DNA from: Chrysomallon squamiferum
Lineage: Eukaryota; Mollusca; Gastropoda; Neomphalida; Peltospiridae
DNA: 64,000 nucleotides
Reading direction: 5' to 3'
Assembly: GCA_012295275.1 (NCBI GenBank)
Contig: CM022669.1
Coordinates: 3,529,994 to 3,593,993 of the forward strand
Shown piece by piece: positions 1 through 11,659 of this stretch. The notes beneath the pieces were generated by a model, which did no database searches, had not been told where the DNA came from, and was given only the letters and a program-made list of their open reading frames with translations. The position numbers and the translations under genes are program-made. The first letter of the stretch is position 1; every line of letters begins with the position of its first letter.

Positions 1-1130
1 TTTTTAGTACAGAGCATTTAACATAAATGTGATCTGTAAAATACTTAATACAAATAAGCGTATATAATTTCTTTTTTTTTTTTTTTTTTTTTGTTTTAGC
101 ATTTAACATAAATATGATGGGAAAAATGTTCAATACTAATATTAAAAGTTTAGCATTTATTATTAATGGGACTAACGTATACAGTTCTTAATACAAGTAA
201 TCGTATAACATTTAATATAAACGTAATCAGAAATATTCTTAATATACTATAAGTATTGAGGTTATAACTAACTTTTAAAAAAATATATAAGTAATTTATG
301 TCAAAGATATCTGAAATATAACGTTAATATGTTGTTGTTGTTGTTTTTTTAAATTCTTAATACAAGTAACTGTATTATAATTATTTTTATCGGATAGAAT
401 TTAACATTAACATATCAGGAATTTTTTTTTTTTTTTTTTATCATACTATGTGTACAATATTTAATACTGATATGATTAAAAAAAATAGTTAATACAAATA
501 AACATAGAGAAATTGCTTTATTTATAACATTTACGGTTATAAACTTTTCTTATATTAATAAGAGCATATAAAATATTTTATATGAAATACACTAACGCTA
601 ATGATCAGTGTGATAGGAAAACTTCTTATATATATATATATGCATAGCATTTTTACATTAACGTGAAAGGAACAATTATTAACATAATATACGAAAAATT
701 CTTAACATACTGCGAAAAATGTTAATAATTATATTATATGCATATTTATCACTGACGTGACTCGAAGGTAGCTAGTACAAACCAGCATATAAAAAAATGT
801 ATAATGGAAAATTTGCTAATGTATTACACATATGGTATTTAATATTATCGTGTCTGGAAAATTTTAATACAAGCGTTATTACAAATATGGTTTTATTTGT
901 AACATTTAATTTAAAATTATTTTTAAATATATTTAACATATAGGATCTCACATCTTTGTTTATTACTAGACGTATGTTTGGGAAACTTAATAAAATGTAT
1001 AATGGTCGGTAAAGTGTTTTAGTTCATAAGATTATCAACATACATTTAAGACTTCTTTATGCGATAAATTCAGTACTGTTGGTACGTAAATTATTTTATT
1101 TTACAATTTAACATTAACATAAAGATCTTG
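1..1130. repeat. Degenerate tandem array, unit about 55 bp
   Basis: A diverged motif recurs at about 55-bp steps: catttaacataaatgtgat, then an A-rich part, then cttaatacaaataagcgtat. Clear copies begin near 16, 100, 156 and 210 and less clear ones continue to about 1.1 kb. Single-base differences and short poly-T or AT insertions separate the copies. It contains no open frame. It lies upstream of the Wnt exons and may be intronic to that gene. Confidence 0.6.
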
Positions 1131-1491
1131 ATAAAACTGAAGAAAACAGAAATAAATTTTAAAAACTTAAGATTGAAAAAGTCTTAATAAAATGTACTTA
1201 TTTAAATTTTAAAAATCATAAACGGGCTATTGTGTATGTGTGTTTTTGTGATTGTGTGTATGTGTATGTCTGTGTGTTTGTGGGGGTAGATCGTTATTTA
1301 TTTATTTTATTTTGTTTTTATGATGAATAATGGCCCAGTTGCTTAAGTTAACATAAAACTTTAATTATTTCCAAACTGATTTCACTGTTAACATCAAAGT
1401 TTAATTAGTTGATAAACCTCTGCAAGCTCTCTTTATAATTAAGAAAATGAGCAAATGATGTATACAAGTTTTGAAAAGAATGAAAAATTAA

Positions 1492-1542
<51 letters not shown>

Positions 1543-2955
1543 ATAATAAAAAAAAAAAAAACTTTAAAAAATCCAGTATTAAAGTTAAAAAGAAAAGAAA
1601 GAAAAATGCTACAGCTGCTAAGTTATTAACTATTATCAATGCTATAACAAACGGGTGTATTTTTTGGTTCTTATCTACGAAACGAAATACCATTATCGTC
1701 TAGACAGCATCATTCAAAAGAAAAAAAAAAAAAAAAAAAAAAAAAACACGAACAGTTATCTTGTCACTGAGTGTTAAACCATGTAATAAATTGATACATT
1801 TTTGTGTTAGATCTACATAAAAAAAAAAAAAAAAAATTTAAACTGTAATGACAAAACTTCATTTCCTTCCAAACAACATGATTTTAACAAATTCTGACTT
1901 CGCTAATAATAATACCAAACTTTCAGAAATATATATTTTTAAATGTTTGTGTCAAATCTTCCAAATAATACTGATATCGTTTAACAAGAGAAAAAAGATA
2001 GAAAAATGTTAGACATGTCGCCATGTTGTCATTGAATATTATAATCTTTATTTCAGACGGGTAATAATATTATTAATATATTAATTTACTTCCAAAAAGC
2101 CTTATTATAATAAAATCTGACTTCGAATATCTCAAATTTAAAAAAAAATAAAATAATAATAATAATAAAAAAATAAAAAATAATAAAAAAAATGAAAATA
2201 ATAAAGATACGTACATTAACAGCCAAGTTGCCTTTAAGTGTTATAATCTTTGTTATAAACAAGTACATTTTTACGTCAAATCTAATTCAAAAATAATATT
2301 CCCATTTTCTTCCTCACAGCATGACTGAATAGGTAATCTATTCTACTAAACGAAAATACAAAGAAAAATTTTTTTTTTTTTCGTCATATCTTAGTTTTCT
2401 TCCACCATTTTCCCTGACTTCTTTACTTCTTACTTTCCTCCATGATTAATGGCGGCACGTGGCTATACGTAAATAAAACAACTACCTGTCACGCTATCGG
2501 AGAAAAATGACAAGCGCTTAATAGAAAATTCTTTTTAAAACACCCACATGAAGTCTGTTTGGCTATATCCTGTCAGATAGCTACATGAGCATTGAAATTC
2601 GTTATGTTTCAAGTAGTTTTTCTTAACCTATCTGTCTGCAAATCGTTATAACTTTACCAACACCAGCTGACAGCTGTTTCAGTTTTATCGAAGCTTGAGT
2701 TAATTCGGGATACTTTAGGCGTTACTCTGTGTCTGTATAATCTTGCTTGCCCATAAAATTAGGCAAAATATAAAAGTACATATGACATAATATACGTATA
2801 GAAATGTGATCTTCTGAACACGATATTAGCTAATAATTAATAATACAGAAACTACGCAAAATAAATTTTCTGTGAATGTAGAATTTAAACAAGATATACA
2901 TTTAATAATATAATAATTGTACATTGATTTTCCTAGCTGTCTTTTTATAGCTGTA
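1131..2955. other. AT-rich stretch without recognised gene
   Basis: This stretch holds A-tracts (about 1,722-1,746 and 1,819-1,836), an (AAT)n run at about 1,493-1,530 and other low-complexity sequence. The short open frames here encode only homopolymeric Tyr, Phe or Ile runs and are repeat shadows. I see no exon with a conserved peptide. Confidence 0.6.
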
Positions 2956-3042
2956 TGCATGTAAGAAGGTTTGCATATATATATATATATATATATGTAT
3001 GTAAGACGTTGTATGTGCATCTGTGTGTATACATAAGTAGTT

Positions 3043-3132
<90 letters not shown>

Positions 3133-3364
3133 CAATAATAAATAATTATTTTTCAATACAATTGTATAAAAAGGGCACTAAATAGTATCATGTATGACAA
3201 GATTTTAGGAAATATACATGAACTACTTTACATTAAACATAACTTTTTTTTTAATCCACTACAGACACATTTTAAAAAAAAAACCTTTCCTTTCTAATAT
3301 TCATAAGAATAAATTTCTTGATGTAACACTTAATTTACTTTGAAAAAAATAAGAAAATGAAATA

Positions 3365-3410
<46 letters not shown>
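2956..3410. repeat. Microsatellite cluster: (AT)n, (GA)n, (ATT)n
   Basis: An (AT)n run at about 2,976-2,996 is followed by a long uninterrupted (GA)n tract at about 3,043-3,128 and an (ATT)n run at about 3,365-3,410. The Arg-Glu and Leu-Ser open frames across it are products of the dinucleotide repeat, not genes. Confidence 0.9.
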
Positions 3411-3412
<2 letters not shown>

Positions 3413-3497
3413 AAACACCCCTAAAAGAACAACAGACAAAACATATAAAATTAACTAACATATTTTGTTGCTTACATATATAAGATTGCTGTTACTT

Positions 3498-3968
3498 ATC
3501 TATTTATGTACGTCACGTCAGGTTATATATTTCACGTTATTTACCCACTTATATTCACGCTGCATCACACATGTGCATTCATGTAATTACCTACTTATGT
3601 TACTTTCTTTAGCTGTTTTATTTACGTTACTTTCACTTTATTAAATACGTTACTAGCATTTTACGTTATTTATTTACTTACATTACGAACACGTTATTTA
3701 CGTTACAATTCCTTGAATCGTTAATAGAATATTACGTTACTTGTTTTACATTATTTTGAATACGTTATTAGTACATTTCATTACTTATACCACATTAACT
3801 TGAATACGTTACTAGCACATTACATTACTTATTTAATTATATATTACCTTGAATACGTCACTAACACTTTACGTTACTTGCGTTACATTACATTGGACAC
3901 ATTACTAACACATATCTTTATATTACGTCGAATACGTTACATCATATATTTACTAACTTACTTACTTA
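3498..3968. repeat. Degenerate ACGTTACTT-type array upstream of Wnt exon
   Basis: The motif tacgttacttacattac recurs many times with substitutions and ends in (ttac)n just before the splice acceptor of the first Wnt exon in the window. The array therefore lies inside the preceding Wnt intron, a short distance upstream of the branch-point region. Confidence 0.6.
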
Positions 3969-3996
3969 CTTACTTACATCCATTTATTTGTTTCAG

Positions 3997-4265
3997 AAAG
4001 TCGCGAGACAGCCTATATTTATGCTATATTTTCGGCCGGGGTCATGTACAGCGTCACGCGGGCTTGTTCTAAAGGAAAACTAGACAGGTGCGGATGTGAC
4101 CAGAACGTTCGAAATATTGACACGTTTGGAAAATTCGAGTGGGGTGGTTGTTCCGACAACATCAGATTCGGACACAGATTCTCAAAGGAGTTTGTTGATT
4201 CCAATGAAATGAGAAGGAGCGAGAAAGGACTGATGAACGTCTGGAATAACGGAGCCGGACGGCTG
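3997..4265 (+). CDS. Wnt exon (penultimate)
   Basis: 269 nt. Acceptor tttcag ends at 3,996; donor ctg|gtatga begins at 4,266. The exon enters with two bases of a split codon and leaves in phase 0. It encodes SRETAYIYAIFSAGVMYSV through NNGAGRL. Confidence 0.92.
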
Positions 4266-4545
4266 GTATGAATTTTGGTTTTATTTAGTAAAGTTTTTTT
4301 TCAAGCTGTCTTTGGAATGCTTTCGTTTATTATTTTGACGTTGCTCTAAAAAGAGACATCTAGGTAAGTTTATTGTCGACCAGTGTCTGATTTTGAATTC
4401 ATTTAATTTTATACTATACATTAAATTTCATTTAAATAAAATAAAAAAAAATAAAAATATTAGTTACAGTAACGTATGTATATATGTGTATCTATGTGTA
4501 TATGTGTGTGTGTCTATATACACATGCAGACATTCATACCTTCTA

Positions 4546-4620
<75 letters not shown>

Positions 4621-5411
4621 AGTGTTGTTGCTGCTACTGTTTTGTTGTTAGTCTTGTTCTGTTTCTTTTTTATTACGTTGTTATTTTCTTTTTGTTGTTG
4701 TTGCTATTGTTTTTTTTTTCTTCTTTGATGAAATGTCTTTAATAACTGATTGTGTTTCCACATTCATTAATTGTTTATCTTTGTTATCGCGGCTGTTGCT
4801 AATTCATATTTATAATCATCATTACCATCATCATCATCACATCATTATACGTCTTTTTCTTCTTCTTCTTCTTCTTCTTCTTCTTCTTCTGCTTATTATT
4901 ATTAGTAGTAGTATTAGTATTATTATTAGCATCGTTATTATCATTACAGAATACAAAAGACAAACTGGATTTGATTTGCAAATGTCATGGCGTTTCGGGA
5001 TCGTGTTCCATCCGGATATGCTGGAGACGTCTGAAATCATTCAGGACAGTCGGTAGTTACCTCAAAGACAAATTCGACGGAGCTAGTTTGGTGAAGATGA
5101 ACAAAAAACGAACAAAGCTGCGGCGTATTGGAAAGCACCAGAAGAGACCAACACGGAAAGATCTTGTGTACATTGAACAGTCGCCTGACTTCTGTAACGA
5201 GGATCCGCGCTACGGATCACTAGGAACGCGCGGGAGACAGTGCAACAAGACCAGCTACGGTCTTGATGGGTGTGGTTTAATGTGTTGTGGGCGTGGCTAT
5301 TATACGCTTGTTACGGAAGTCAAAGATGACTGCGACTGTAAATTTTATTGGTGTTGCAGAGTAGAATGTAAACAGTGTACGCAAATCGTTGAAAAGCATT
5401 TTTGCAATTAA
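3997..5411 (+). CDS. Wnt family secreted ligand, last two coding exons (5' part missing)
   Basis: Secreted, lipid-modified, cysteine-rich signalling ligand for Frizzled receptors. Two exons join in frame (phase 0) to give the last 242 residues. The exons contain RETAYIYAIFSAGV, VTRACSKGKLDRCGC, WGGCSDNIRFG and AGRL, then CKCHGVSGSCS (the first Ser is the site acylated by Porcupine in known Wnts), GTRGRQCNKTS, DGCGLMCCGRGY, CDCKFYWCC and a terminal CTQIVEKHFCN with stop. The cysteine pattern of the C-terminal half looks complete. The first exon starts at an acceptor (tttcag) with two bases completing an upstream codon, so the N-terminal exons lie further 5'. The CCGRGY block argues against Wnt8, which has lost it. 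Parts resemble Wnt2, Wnt4, Wnt10 and the protostome WntA; I cannot assign the subfamily. Family assignment is near certain. Confidence 0.96.
4266..4949 (+). other. Wnt intron with expanded (ATT)n and (TTC)n
   Basis: 684-bp intron between phase-0 ends. It carries an (ATT)n run at about 4,543-4,618 and a (TTC)n run at about 4,855-4,890, which also forms most of the pyrimidine-rich stretch upstream of the acceptor attacag. Confidence 0.85.
4950..5411 (+). CDS. Wnt terminal exon
   Basis: Starts after attacag with NTKDKLDLICKCHGVSGSCS and ends at TAA 5,409-5,411; 153 residues. The upstream exon leaves in phase 0, so the join needs no adjustment. Confidence 0.95.
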   Translation, partial: NTKDKLDLICKCHGVSGSCSIRICWRRLKSFRTVGSYLKDKFDGASLVKMNKKRTKLRRIGKHQKRPTRKDLVYIEQSPDFCNEDPRYGSLGTRGRQCNKTSYGLDGCGLMCCGRGYYTLVTEVKDDCDCKFYWCCRVECKQCTQIVEKHFCN

Positions 5412-5740
5412 TTTTTGTTGTTTCGTTTTGTGTTATTTTTATTTTATTTTATTTTTTTTAAAAGAAGAAAGAAAAACAAACAATAGTGCATTTTAAATCA
5501 AAGAACTGAAAAGTATACTTTATATTTAGACTATAAAAACTTTATATATCTGACATCTTCACGGAGAAGAATGGCGGTATTTGAGAGGGTTGTGAATTAA
5601 AAATATTTCTGGAGTGTCTGTGAGGAAGTATTGACTGGAACTGCGATGCTTCAGTCGACCGTACTGCCATTCTTATTATTTTTATTTTTAAAAAAATAAA
5701 CAAGGAGATATAATATATATGAAGATGTCATCAGAAATTT
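5412..5740 (+). other. Probable Wnt 3' UTR with nested inverted repeats
   Basis: Sequence directly after the Wnt stop. An AATAAA hexamer lies at 5,695-5,700. Two nested pairs of complementary arms, 5,551-5,561 with 5,720-5,730 and 5,567-5,579 with 5,662-5,674, could fold the transcript. The extent of the UTR is inferred. Confidence 0.4.
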
Positions 5741-6493
5741 TCTTGTGTGAGAATATATTTACGCATTTTGTTTTACTGTGCATAATTCGATATTAGAATT
5801 CGTTGTCAATATTATGGTGCATAATTTGATGGATGGGCTGTAAGCGATTTACATTACATGTCGCTGTAACAGGCATGCTGATGGCGATGTAAACAGGTAT
5901 ACAAACAATTAGATTTGTGTATGTTTGACAACGAATATAATAAAATAGTATAAAAAAACGGAAAGCTTAATACGTTTTCCTTTTGTTATTACTGTAAACA
6001 GATAAATGACAATGTCAGTAATTAAATGTGGTTTACTTACTTCCGTTTATTACGTCTGTTAGTGCTACTATTACTAGTACTATTACTGTTACTACTTCAG
6101 CTGCACCTATTACTATAAACTAGTATAATTATTGCTACTACTATGGTCATCACCGTCTCCATCACCACCATCACTACTACTTCTGCTAATATTGTTTCCA
6201 CCATTGCTGTTACTTTCTCACTAGTACTACTACTGCTGCTGCTACTACTTCTACAGCAACAACTACTACCACCACAACTAAATCACATCTTTACTACTAT
6301 AACCACTAATGCTGCTGCTATTAATTCTACTACTGATGGGGAAAAATAAATATATTAATAATAGTAAACCAAATTTTATATGCAATGAGGGCATACAGCT
6401 TAATAAGATTATATATCTCCTCCTGTCTGTAACAACAACAACAATAACAATAATAATAATAAAGTATTAGTAATAATAAAAGTAATAATAAAA

Positions 6494-6552
<59 letters not shown>

Positions 6553-7430
6553 TTCATTCCGAAGACAAAATAGTGGTGGTGTTAGTAATGATACTAATAG
6601 TATTAATAAATATTATTGTCACTGTAGTAGTACTAGCAGTAGTAGCAATATTCTTTACAATTCATGTTTTCGAAGAAGAATCATTTTAAAAAAATAAGTT
6701 GAATTTATCAGGATTATTTAAAAAAAAAAAAAAAAAATAAGAGGAATTAGTATGTTAAAGATCCTTAAATTAGTTCTTTATTATTTGGTAGAAATAAAAA
6801 GGAATATTGTAAGAATCAATGTATAAATTCTGTTTTTCGATATCTTGCAAAAATATTTTAATTCACGCTAAAAGAAGATAACGATTAAATTTTTCAAAAG
6901 AAAAAAAATGAATACTTTAAAGCTGTATTTTTCGATCAGTTTGAAAAATACAGATGTTTCATTTCTCACTGAATGAAAACCACATTTTGTTTTTATCATT
7001 AGAGAAAAATAAATTATAACTAAAATGTTACTGCTTTAAATAATATTCATCGTTTTAATTTTTTTTTTTTTTTTTTATACAGGTAAAATTTCACTTGCCC
7101 GCTTTTGTATAAATTGTATAAACTGTATATGTATTATTTTGTGCTAGTTTCGTTACCTCGTTATATATTCATGTTAGATACTTGTCGTATTAAATGTATG
7201 TACGTAATGTGGTTTAAAAAAAAAAAAAAAAAAAAAAATGACACATCGAGAGACTGGTGTGTTTATTAGATTCAGCAATAAAATTAGATGTTATTTCTAT
7301 GTTTAATTATTTATTAGAATGTTCAGATAAAACAAAACGTAAGTCATTAATTTATTTATTTCAGTTCAATTTGACAAGTCACAGCGCTCGATAGTTTTCG
7401 TCGTAAATGATTGACTGAGTGTCAGGGGGT
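5741..7430. other. Gene-free AT-rich stretch
   Basis: Holds triplet-rich sequence (mixed TAC/CTA/CAC at about 6,055-6,330), an (AAT)n run at about 6,497-6,552 and short A- and T-tracts. No exon or RNA gene was recognised. Confidence 0.6.
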
Positions 7431-7435
7431 GACCT

Positions 7436-8112
7436 AAACACAAGTATCCAACAGAACTAAACACACCAGTATCTGACAGAACTAAACCAAATAGTATTTT
7501 ACAACACTAATCACACTAGCGTCTGACAGTACTAAACACACACACTACTATCTGACAGAGCTAAACACACTTGTATCTGGAACTAAACACACTACTATCT
7601 GACAGCAGTAAACACACTACTATCTGACCTAACTAAAAAGACAAGTATATGACAGCACTAAACACACTAATATCTGACAAAAGTAAGAACATTAATGTCT
7701 AACAGAACTAAACACACTGATATCAGAAAGTTACTTAGCTGAATGGTGTTTAATAGCCCTAAACACACTAGTGTCTGATAGAACTAAACGCACTAGTGTC
7801 TGATAGAACTAAACACACTAGTGTCTGACAGAACTAAACACACTAGTGTCTGACAGAACTAAACACACTAGTGTCTGATAGAACTCAACACACTAGTGTC
7901 TGAACTAAACACACTAGTATCTGACAAGAGTTTTACAGTACTAACACACTGGTGTAGGACACTAACATCTGACAGATCTGGTGTCTAACGATTCCCTCAA
8001 CACATTAATATCAGATGCTGTGCTAAGGATACTAATATCTGACAGTTGTAAAAACACCAGCGTTTAACAGACCTAACACACGAGTGTCTCGTGCAGTCCT
8101 AAACACACGTTT
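7436..8112. repeat. Minisatellite, 25-bp unit aactaaacacactagtgtctgacag
   Basis: More than twenty head-to-tail copies of a roughly 25-bp unit built on ctaaacacactagtgtctg followed by acagaa. Copies at about 7,785-7,905 are nearly identical, and copies at both edges are strongly diverged. This is the usual pattern of an array homogenised in its centre. The unit carries the palindrome actagt. Confidence 0.9.
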
Positions 8113-8179
8113 GTCTTACGCTATTTTCAGTGCCTGGTATTTGAACATACACTGGAAGTTGATCATTTGTAACGACGTC

Positions 8180-8690
8180 CGAGGAAGCTCAAATATCAAG
8201 ATGTTCGGATACTGTTTATAGCTTCAGGGACGAACAGATTTAAGGTCGATACCTATATCACGATGTTTCATTAGGCGGCTAGTTGTCTGTGACCTAGCCT
8301 ATTCAAATAAAGAACATCTCAGTCACAAGTTAATTAATTTCAGACTGAAGTCGATATATCCTGATCAGATGATTTAGTTCGTTAATATAAGTCGATACAT
8401 TATAAACGGTGTATCTAAATCGATCTATCACGATGACTTATTAAATGATATAGATCAATTTTTTAAAATCGATATTTCACGATAGCTTATTAAATTAAAT
8501 GACTGGTCATTTTTTTTCTTTTTTTTTTCTTCTAAAATAACATATCACGATGCCTAATTAAATGATACAGTTAATTTGTCCACATTGATATAGCATGATG
8601 CTTATCGAACGACACAGATCATTTATTATAGTTCATATATCGTGGTGGCTTATCGACCGATATACAAGTAGTTTATTTATCTGTTGTTCG
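8180..8690. repeat. Minisatellite, about 47-bp unit with atcgatatatcacgatg core
   Basis: About eight diverged copies of a unit of the form atcgatatatcacgatg, then acttattaaatgatatagat, then a T-rich spacer. Clear copies start near 8,418, 8,466, 8,540, 8,582 and 8,634. It directly follows the 25-bp array. Confidence 0.7.
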
Positions 8691-8904
8691 TTTCAGGACT
8701 CATTGGCTTGGAACTCAGACAGCTGTAGTATGTACGATGCTTATTAAATAGCTGCAATTTTCTTTAGGTTTATTATGCCAGGAATTTGCAAGTAGTAACA
8801 GAAATGAAAAACGATTTGGAATAAACTTGTGTCTTTCTCGTTCTGTTTCGTGATTTCTTAAAAATGGACTTGAAATCGTTATTATTGTCATTTTCAGTAT
8901 TATA

Positions 8905-8910
8905 TTTGTC

Positions 8911-8941
<31 letters not shown>

Positions 8942-9079
8942 TTTATTAAGCATGTATGTATGTGTGGGAGAATATTGTGTGAGTGTATATATGTAAACAT
9001 AGATATAATTATGAGGATAACGATAACAACAACAACAATCACAAGAAGAAGAACAAGAACAATAACAACAACAACAACA

Positions 9080-9155
<76 letters not shown>

Positions 9156-9157
9156 AC
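8905..9157. repeat. (TTA)n and long (AAT)n microsatellites
   Basis: A (TTA)n run at about 8,911-8,943 and an (AAT)n run at about 9,079-9,154. The Asn, Tyr and Ile homopolymer frames across it are artefacts. Confidence 0.9.
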
Positions 9158-9249
9158 GAGTAAATATACCTAAAATAATAAGTAAGAAAAAGTACCAGTC
9201 CAAACGTAAGTCTTTATCTAAACATCGGTATAATTAGAATTTTTCATTA

Positions 9250-9596
9250 TATACCGAGAACCGCTTTAACATCAGCGGCGATTACCTTTTATGTTTGGAA
9301 TATCGTATTAAATCGCGAATTTTGACGAAGTCTTGTCAAACAAAGTAAATTACAGACGGGAGCGCGGTGGCCACTGTATCAGTTACATGAACGAACGAAA
9401 TCTTTGAACATGATAATAACAGACTACTATAACGTGTCAGTACAAAAATGCAATAAATGTCAAAGTATTTCAATACGAGAGGTGCCGGGCCATACAAGCA
9501 GTCGTATTGAGTTTAGCGTTGAAAAGACGGCAGTGTAAACATAATAAAAAGAAGAAGAAAAAACCAGCCCGGTTCCTATGTTAAAGCGGTTTATAC
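9250..9596. mobile_element. Possible small non-autonomous inverted-repeat element
   Basis: A 14-bp perfect inverted repeat, aaccgctttaacat at 9,259-9,272 and atgttaaagcggtt at 9,578-9,591, encloses about 330 bp that is visibly richer in G+C than its surroundings. The pentamer tatac sits just outside both arms (9,250-9,254 and 9,592-9,596) and could be a target-site duplication, although four extra bases separate it from the left arm. An internal hairpin (tcaatacga at 9,470, tcgtattga at 9,502) is also present. No transposase frame. Only one copy is in the window, so this remains a suggestion. Confidence 0.35.
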
Positions 9597-9602
9597 GCAG
9601 AT

Positions 9603-9706
9603 GTGGTGTGCTTCATAATTGGTTATGGGCGTTCACACACATACTGACACTGAAGTTATGATTATGGGTATGGATTCTGTACACACACAGGCAGCTGCAT
9701 TCCGAG
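9603..9706 (+). repeat. Dispersed repeat copy A
   Basis: Contains ttatgattatgggtatgga and cacaggcagctgcattcc, matching in order the sequence at about 11,565-11,655 with substitutions and small indels. The two are diverged copies of one interspersed repeat in the same orientation. It abuts a (CT)n tract. Confidence 0.5.
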
Positions 9707-9720
9707 ATAGAATGATTATC

Positions 9721-9723
<3 letters not shown>

Positions 9724-9792
<69 letters not shown>
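9724..9792. repeat. (CT)n microsatellite
   Basis: Uninterrupted CT dinucleotide repeat of roughly 70 bp. Confidence 0.95.
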
Positions 9793-9794
<2 letters not shown>

Positions 9795-10582
9795 TTTTGT
9801 TTATATTAATTTTTTGATTGTTTTCTCTTCTTTTTTTCTACAAAAAAGCTGAAGCATCACAAACGCTTTTACAGACTGACAGTATATTCTGTCTTTTTCT
9901 TTCAGTCTTTGTAGTATTATTATTATTTTTAAATATACATAATTAAAATAGATTTCCATGTCGAGGCTTGTAATTTAAGCATTTTAGGACACCCACAGTT
10001 TTATTTCATTTTTATTCGCGAGACCAGTTATATGAATATACGTAGGCATATACGTAGGTAATTAGATATATATGAATGGATGTAGGTATGTATGTGAGTA
10101 CGCACGTAAAAATGAAAATAAATATAACTATTACTACTACAACTCCTATTGCTAATACTATTACCCCTAAAAATATTCATAAAACAACAACCTTAAAATA
10201 CCGAGAAAAGTAAACAACAACAACAAAAAGAACCTCCCAAAACTAATACTGCTATTATTGTCTTGATTAAATATGAAATATATAACATAATAAATAATAA
10301 TAAATAAATACAGAAATATTTTCTCTTTTTTTTTTTTTTTTTTACCTTCTACTACTACTATTGCGGCTCCTGCTACTTCTGGTACTACAACTGCTACTAC
10401 TACTCAATAATAAATAAATTGATATAATGCAAACCTTCAGGTGATACCATCAGTGTTACTCTCATCAATCCTTACAATTGTTATGACGTCACTAACTGTT
10501 CTCAGGTTACAGATTACGTAATAATTACAAATAAATATTGATGAGGTATATTTGTGGAGTGTGAGGATGTTTGTTTTGGTGG

Positions 10583-10628
<46 letters not shown>

Positions 10629-11560
10629 TTTGTTTTTGTTTGTTATTATTATTTTTTCCTGATGTATTATTTGGTACTAGTTACATGTTAGTGTGTGTGT
10701 GTGTGTGTGTGTGTGTTAATAGAAACACATACAGTAATAACTAGGACCAAATAATAGATCAGAAAAAAAAGTGTGTATGTATGTGTGTGTATGTATATAT
10801 GTATTATGTATATGTGTACATATATATGTATGTATGTATGTATGTATTATGTATGTGTGTGTAGACTTTTAAAAAAGAGAAAAACAGAAGAAAATGAAGT
10901 GGAAAAATACCACAAGAAAATAATCTTGAATAAACGATCAGAAACTGAATTACTAATCAGTAAAAGTGACAAGTATAGTTTTTGCTATCAGCTTCAAATG
11001 AAACAACAAGTGTATTAATAACAAACTAACATAAGTTTTTTAATTTATAAGGCGGCATACAGATATATCGGAGAAGTAGATAAAAAAGAAATAATTTTTT
11101 AAGAAGAAAAAAAAAAAAAAAAGAAAAGAAAGGAAACAAAAACAGAAAACAGAAAAGGGCAACAATCATAGCAATGGTAATTACAACAACAATCATATAT
11201 AATTTAGCTTTAAACTGAGAAAAGAGAAACGAAGATAAATATTTAAAAAATAATAATAGACTCCCAACCGTTAAATAAATAACAAAATATCAATATCAAC
11301 GACGAATATAAAAAGTTAAATACATAAATAAATAAATAAATTTAAAAAAAAAACAAAAAAAAAAAACGTCCTAACGGTAAAATAATAGATTAAAAAGTAC
11401 CAGTAACAACGATGACGACGAAAATTAAAACCGGTTTTCTTCCATGATGATTATATTCTAAATTCACAAATTCACCCATGTAAACAAGTCCCCCAAATGA
11501 AACTCTCTGAAGTTTGAGAAAATGTTTGTTGTAATTATCATAAAAATGAGAGGTTTTGAC
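9793..11560. other. Gene-free low-complexity stretch
   Basis: Holds (ATT)n at about 10,585-10,627, (GT)n at about 10,690-10,715, TATG-type repeats at about 10,770-10,860 and A-rich sequence. No exon recognised. Confidence 0.6.
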
Positions 11561-11564
11561 TGGC

Positions 11565-11655
11565 ATGGTTTGCTTATGGGAGTCGACACACACAGACGTT
11601 GCAATTATGATTATGGGTATTGGACCTAAACACAAGCAGCTGCCCACAATGAAAT
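11565..11655 (+). repeat. Dispersed repeat copy B
   Basis: Matches copy A (9,603-9,706): attatgattatgggtattgg followed by cacaagcagctgccc. No coding content is supported. Confidence 0.5.
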
Positions 11656-11659
11656 ACAC

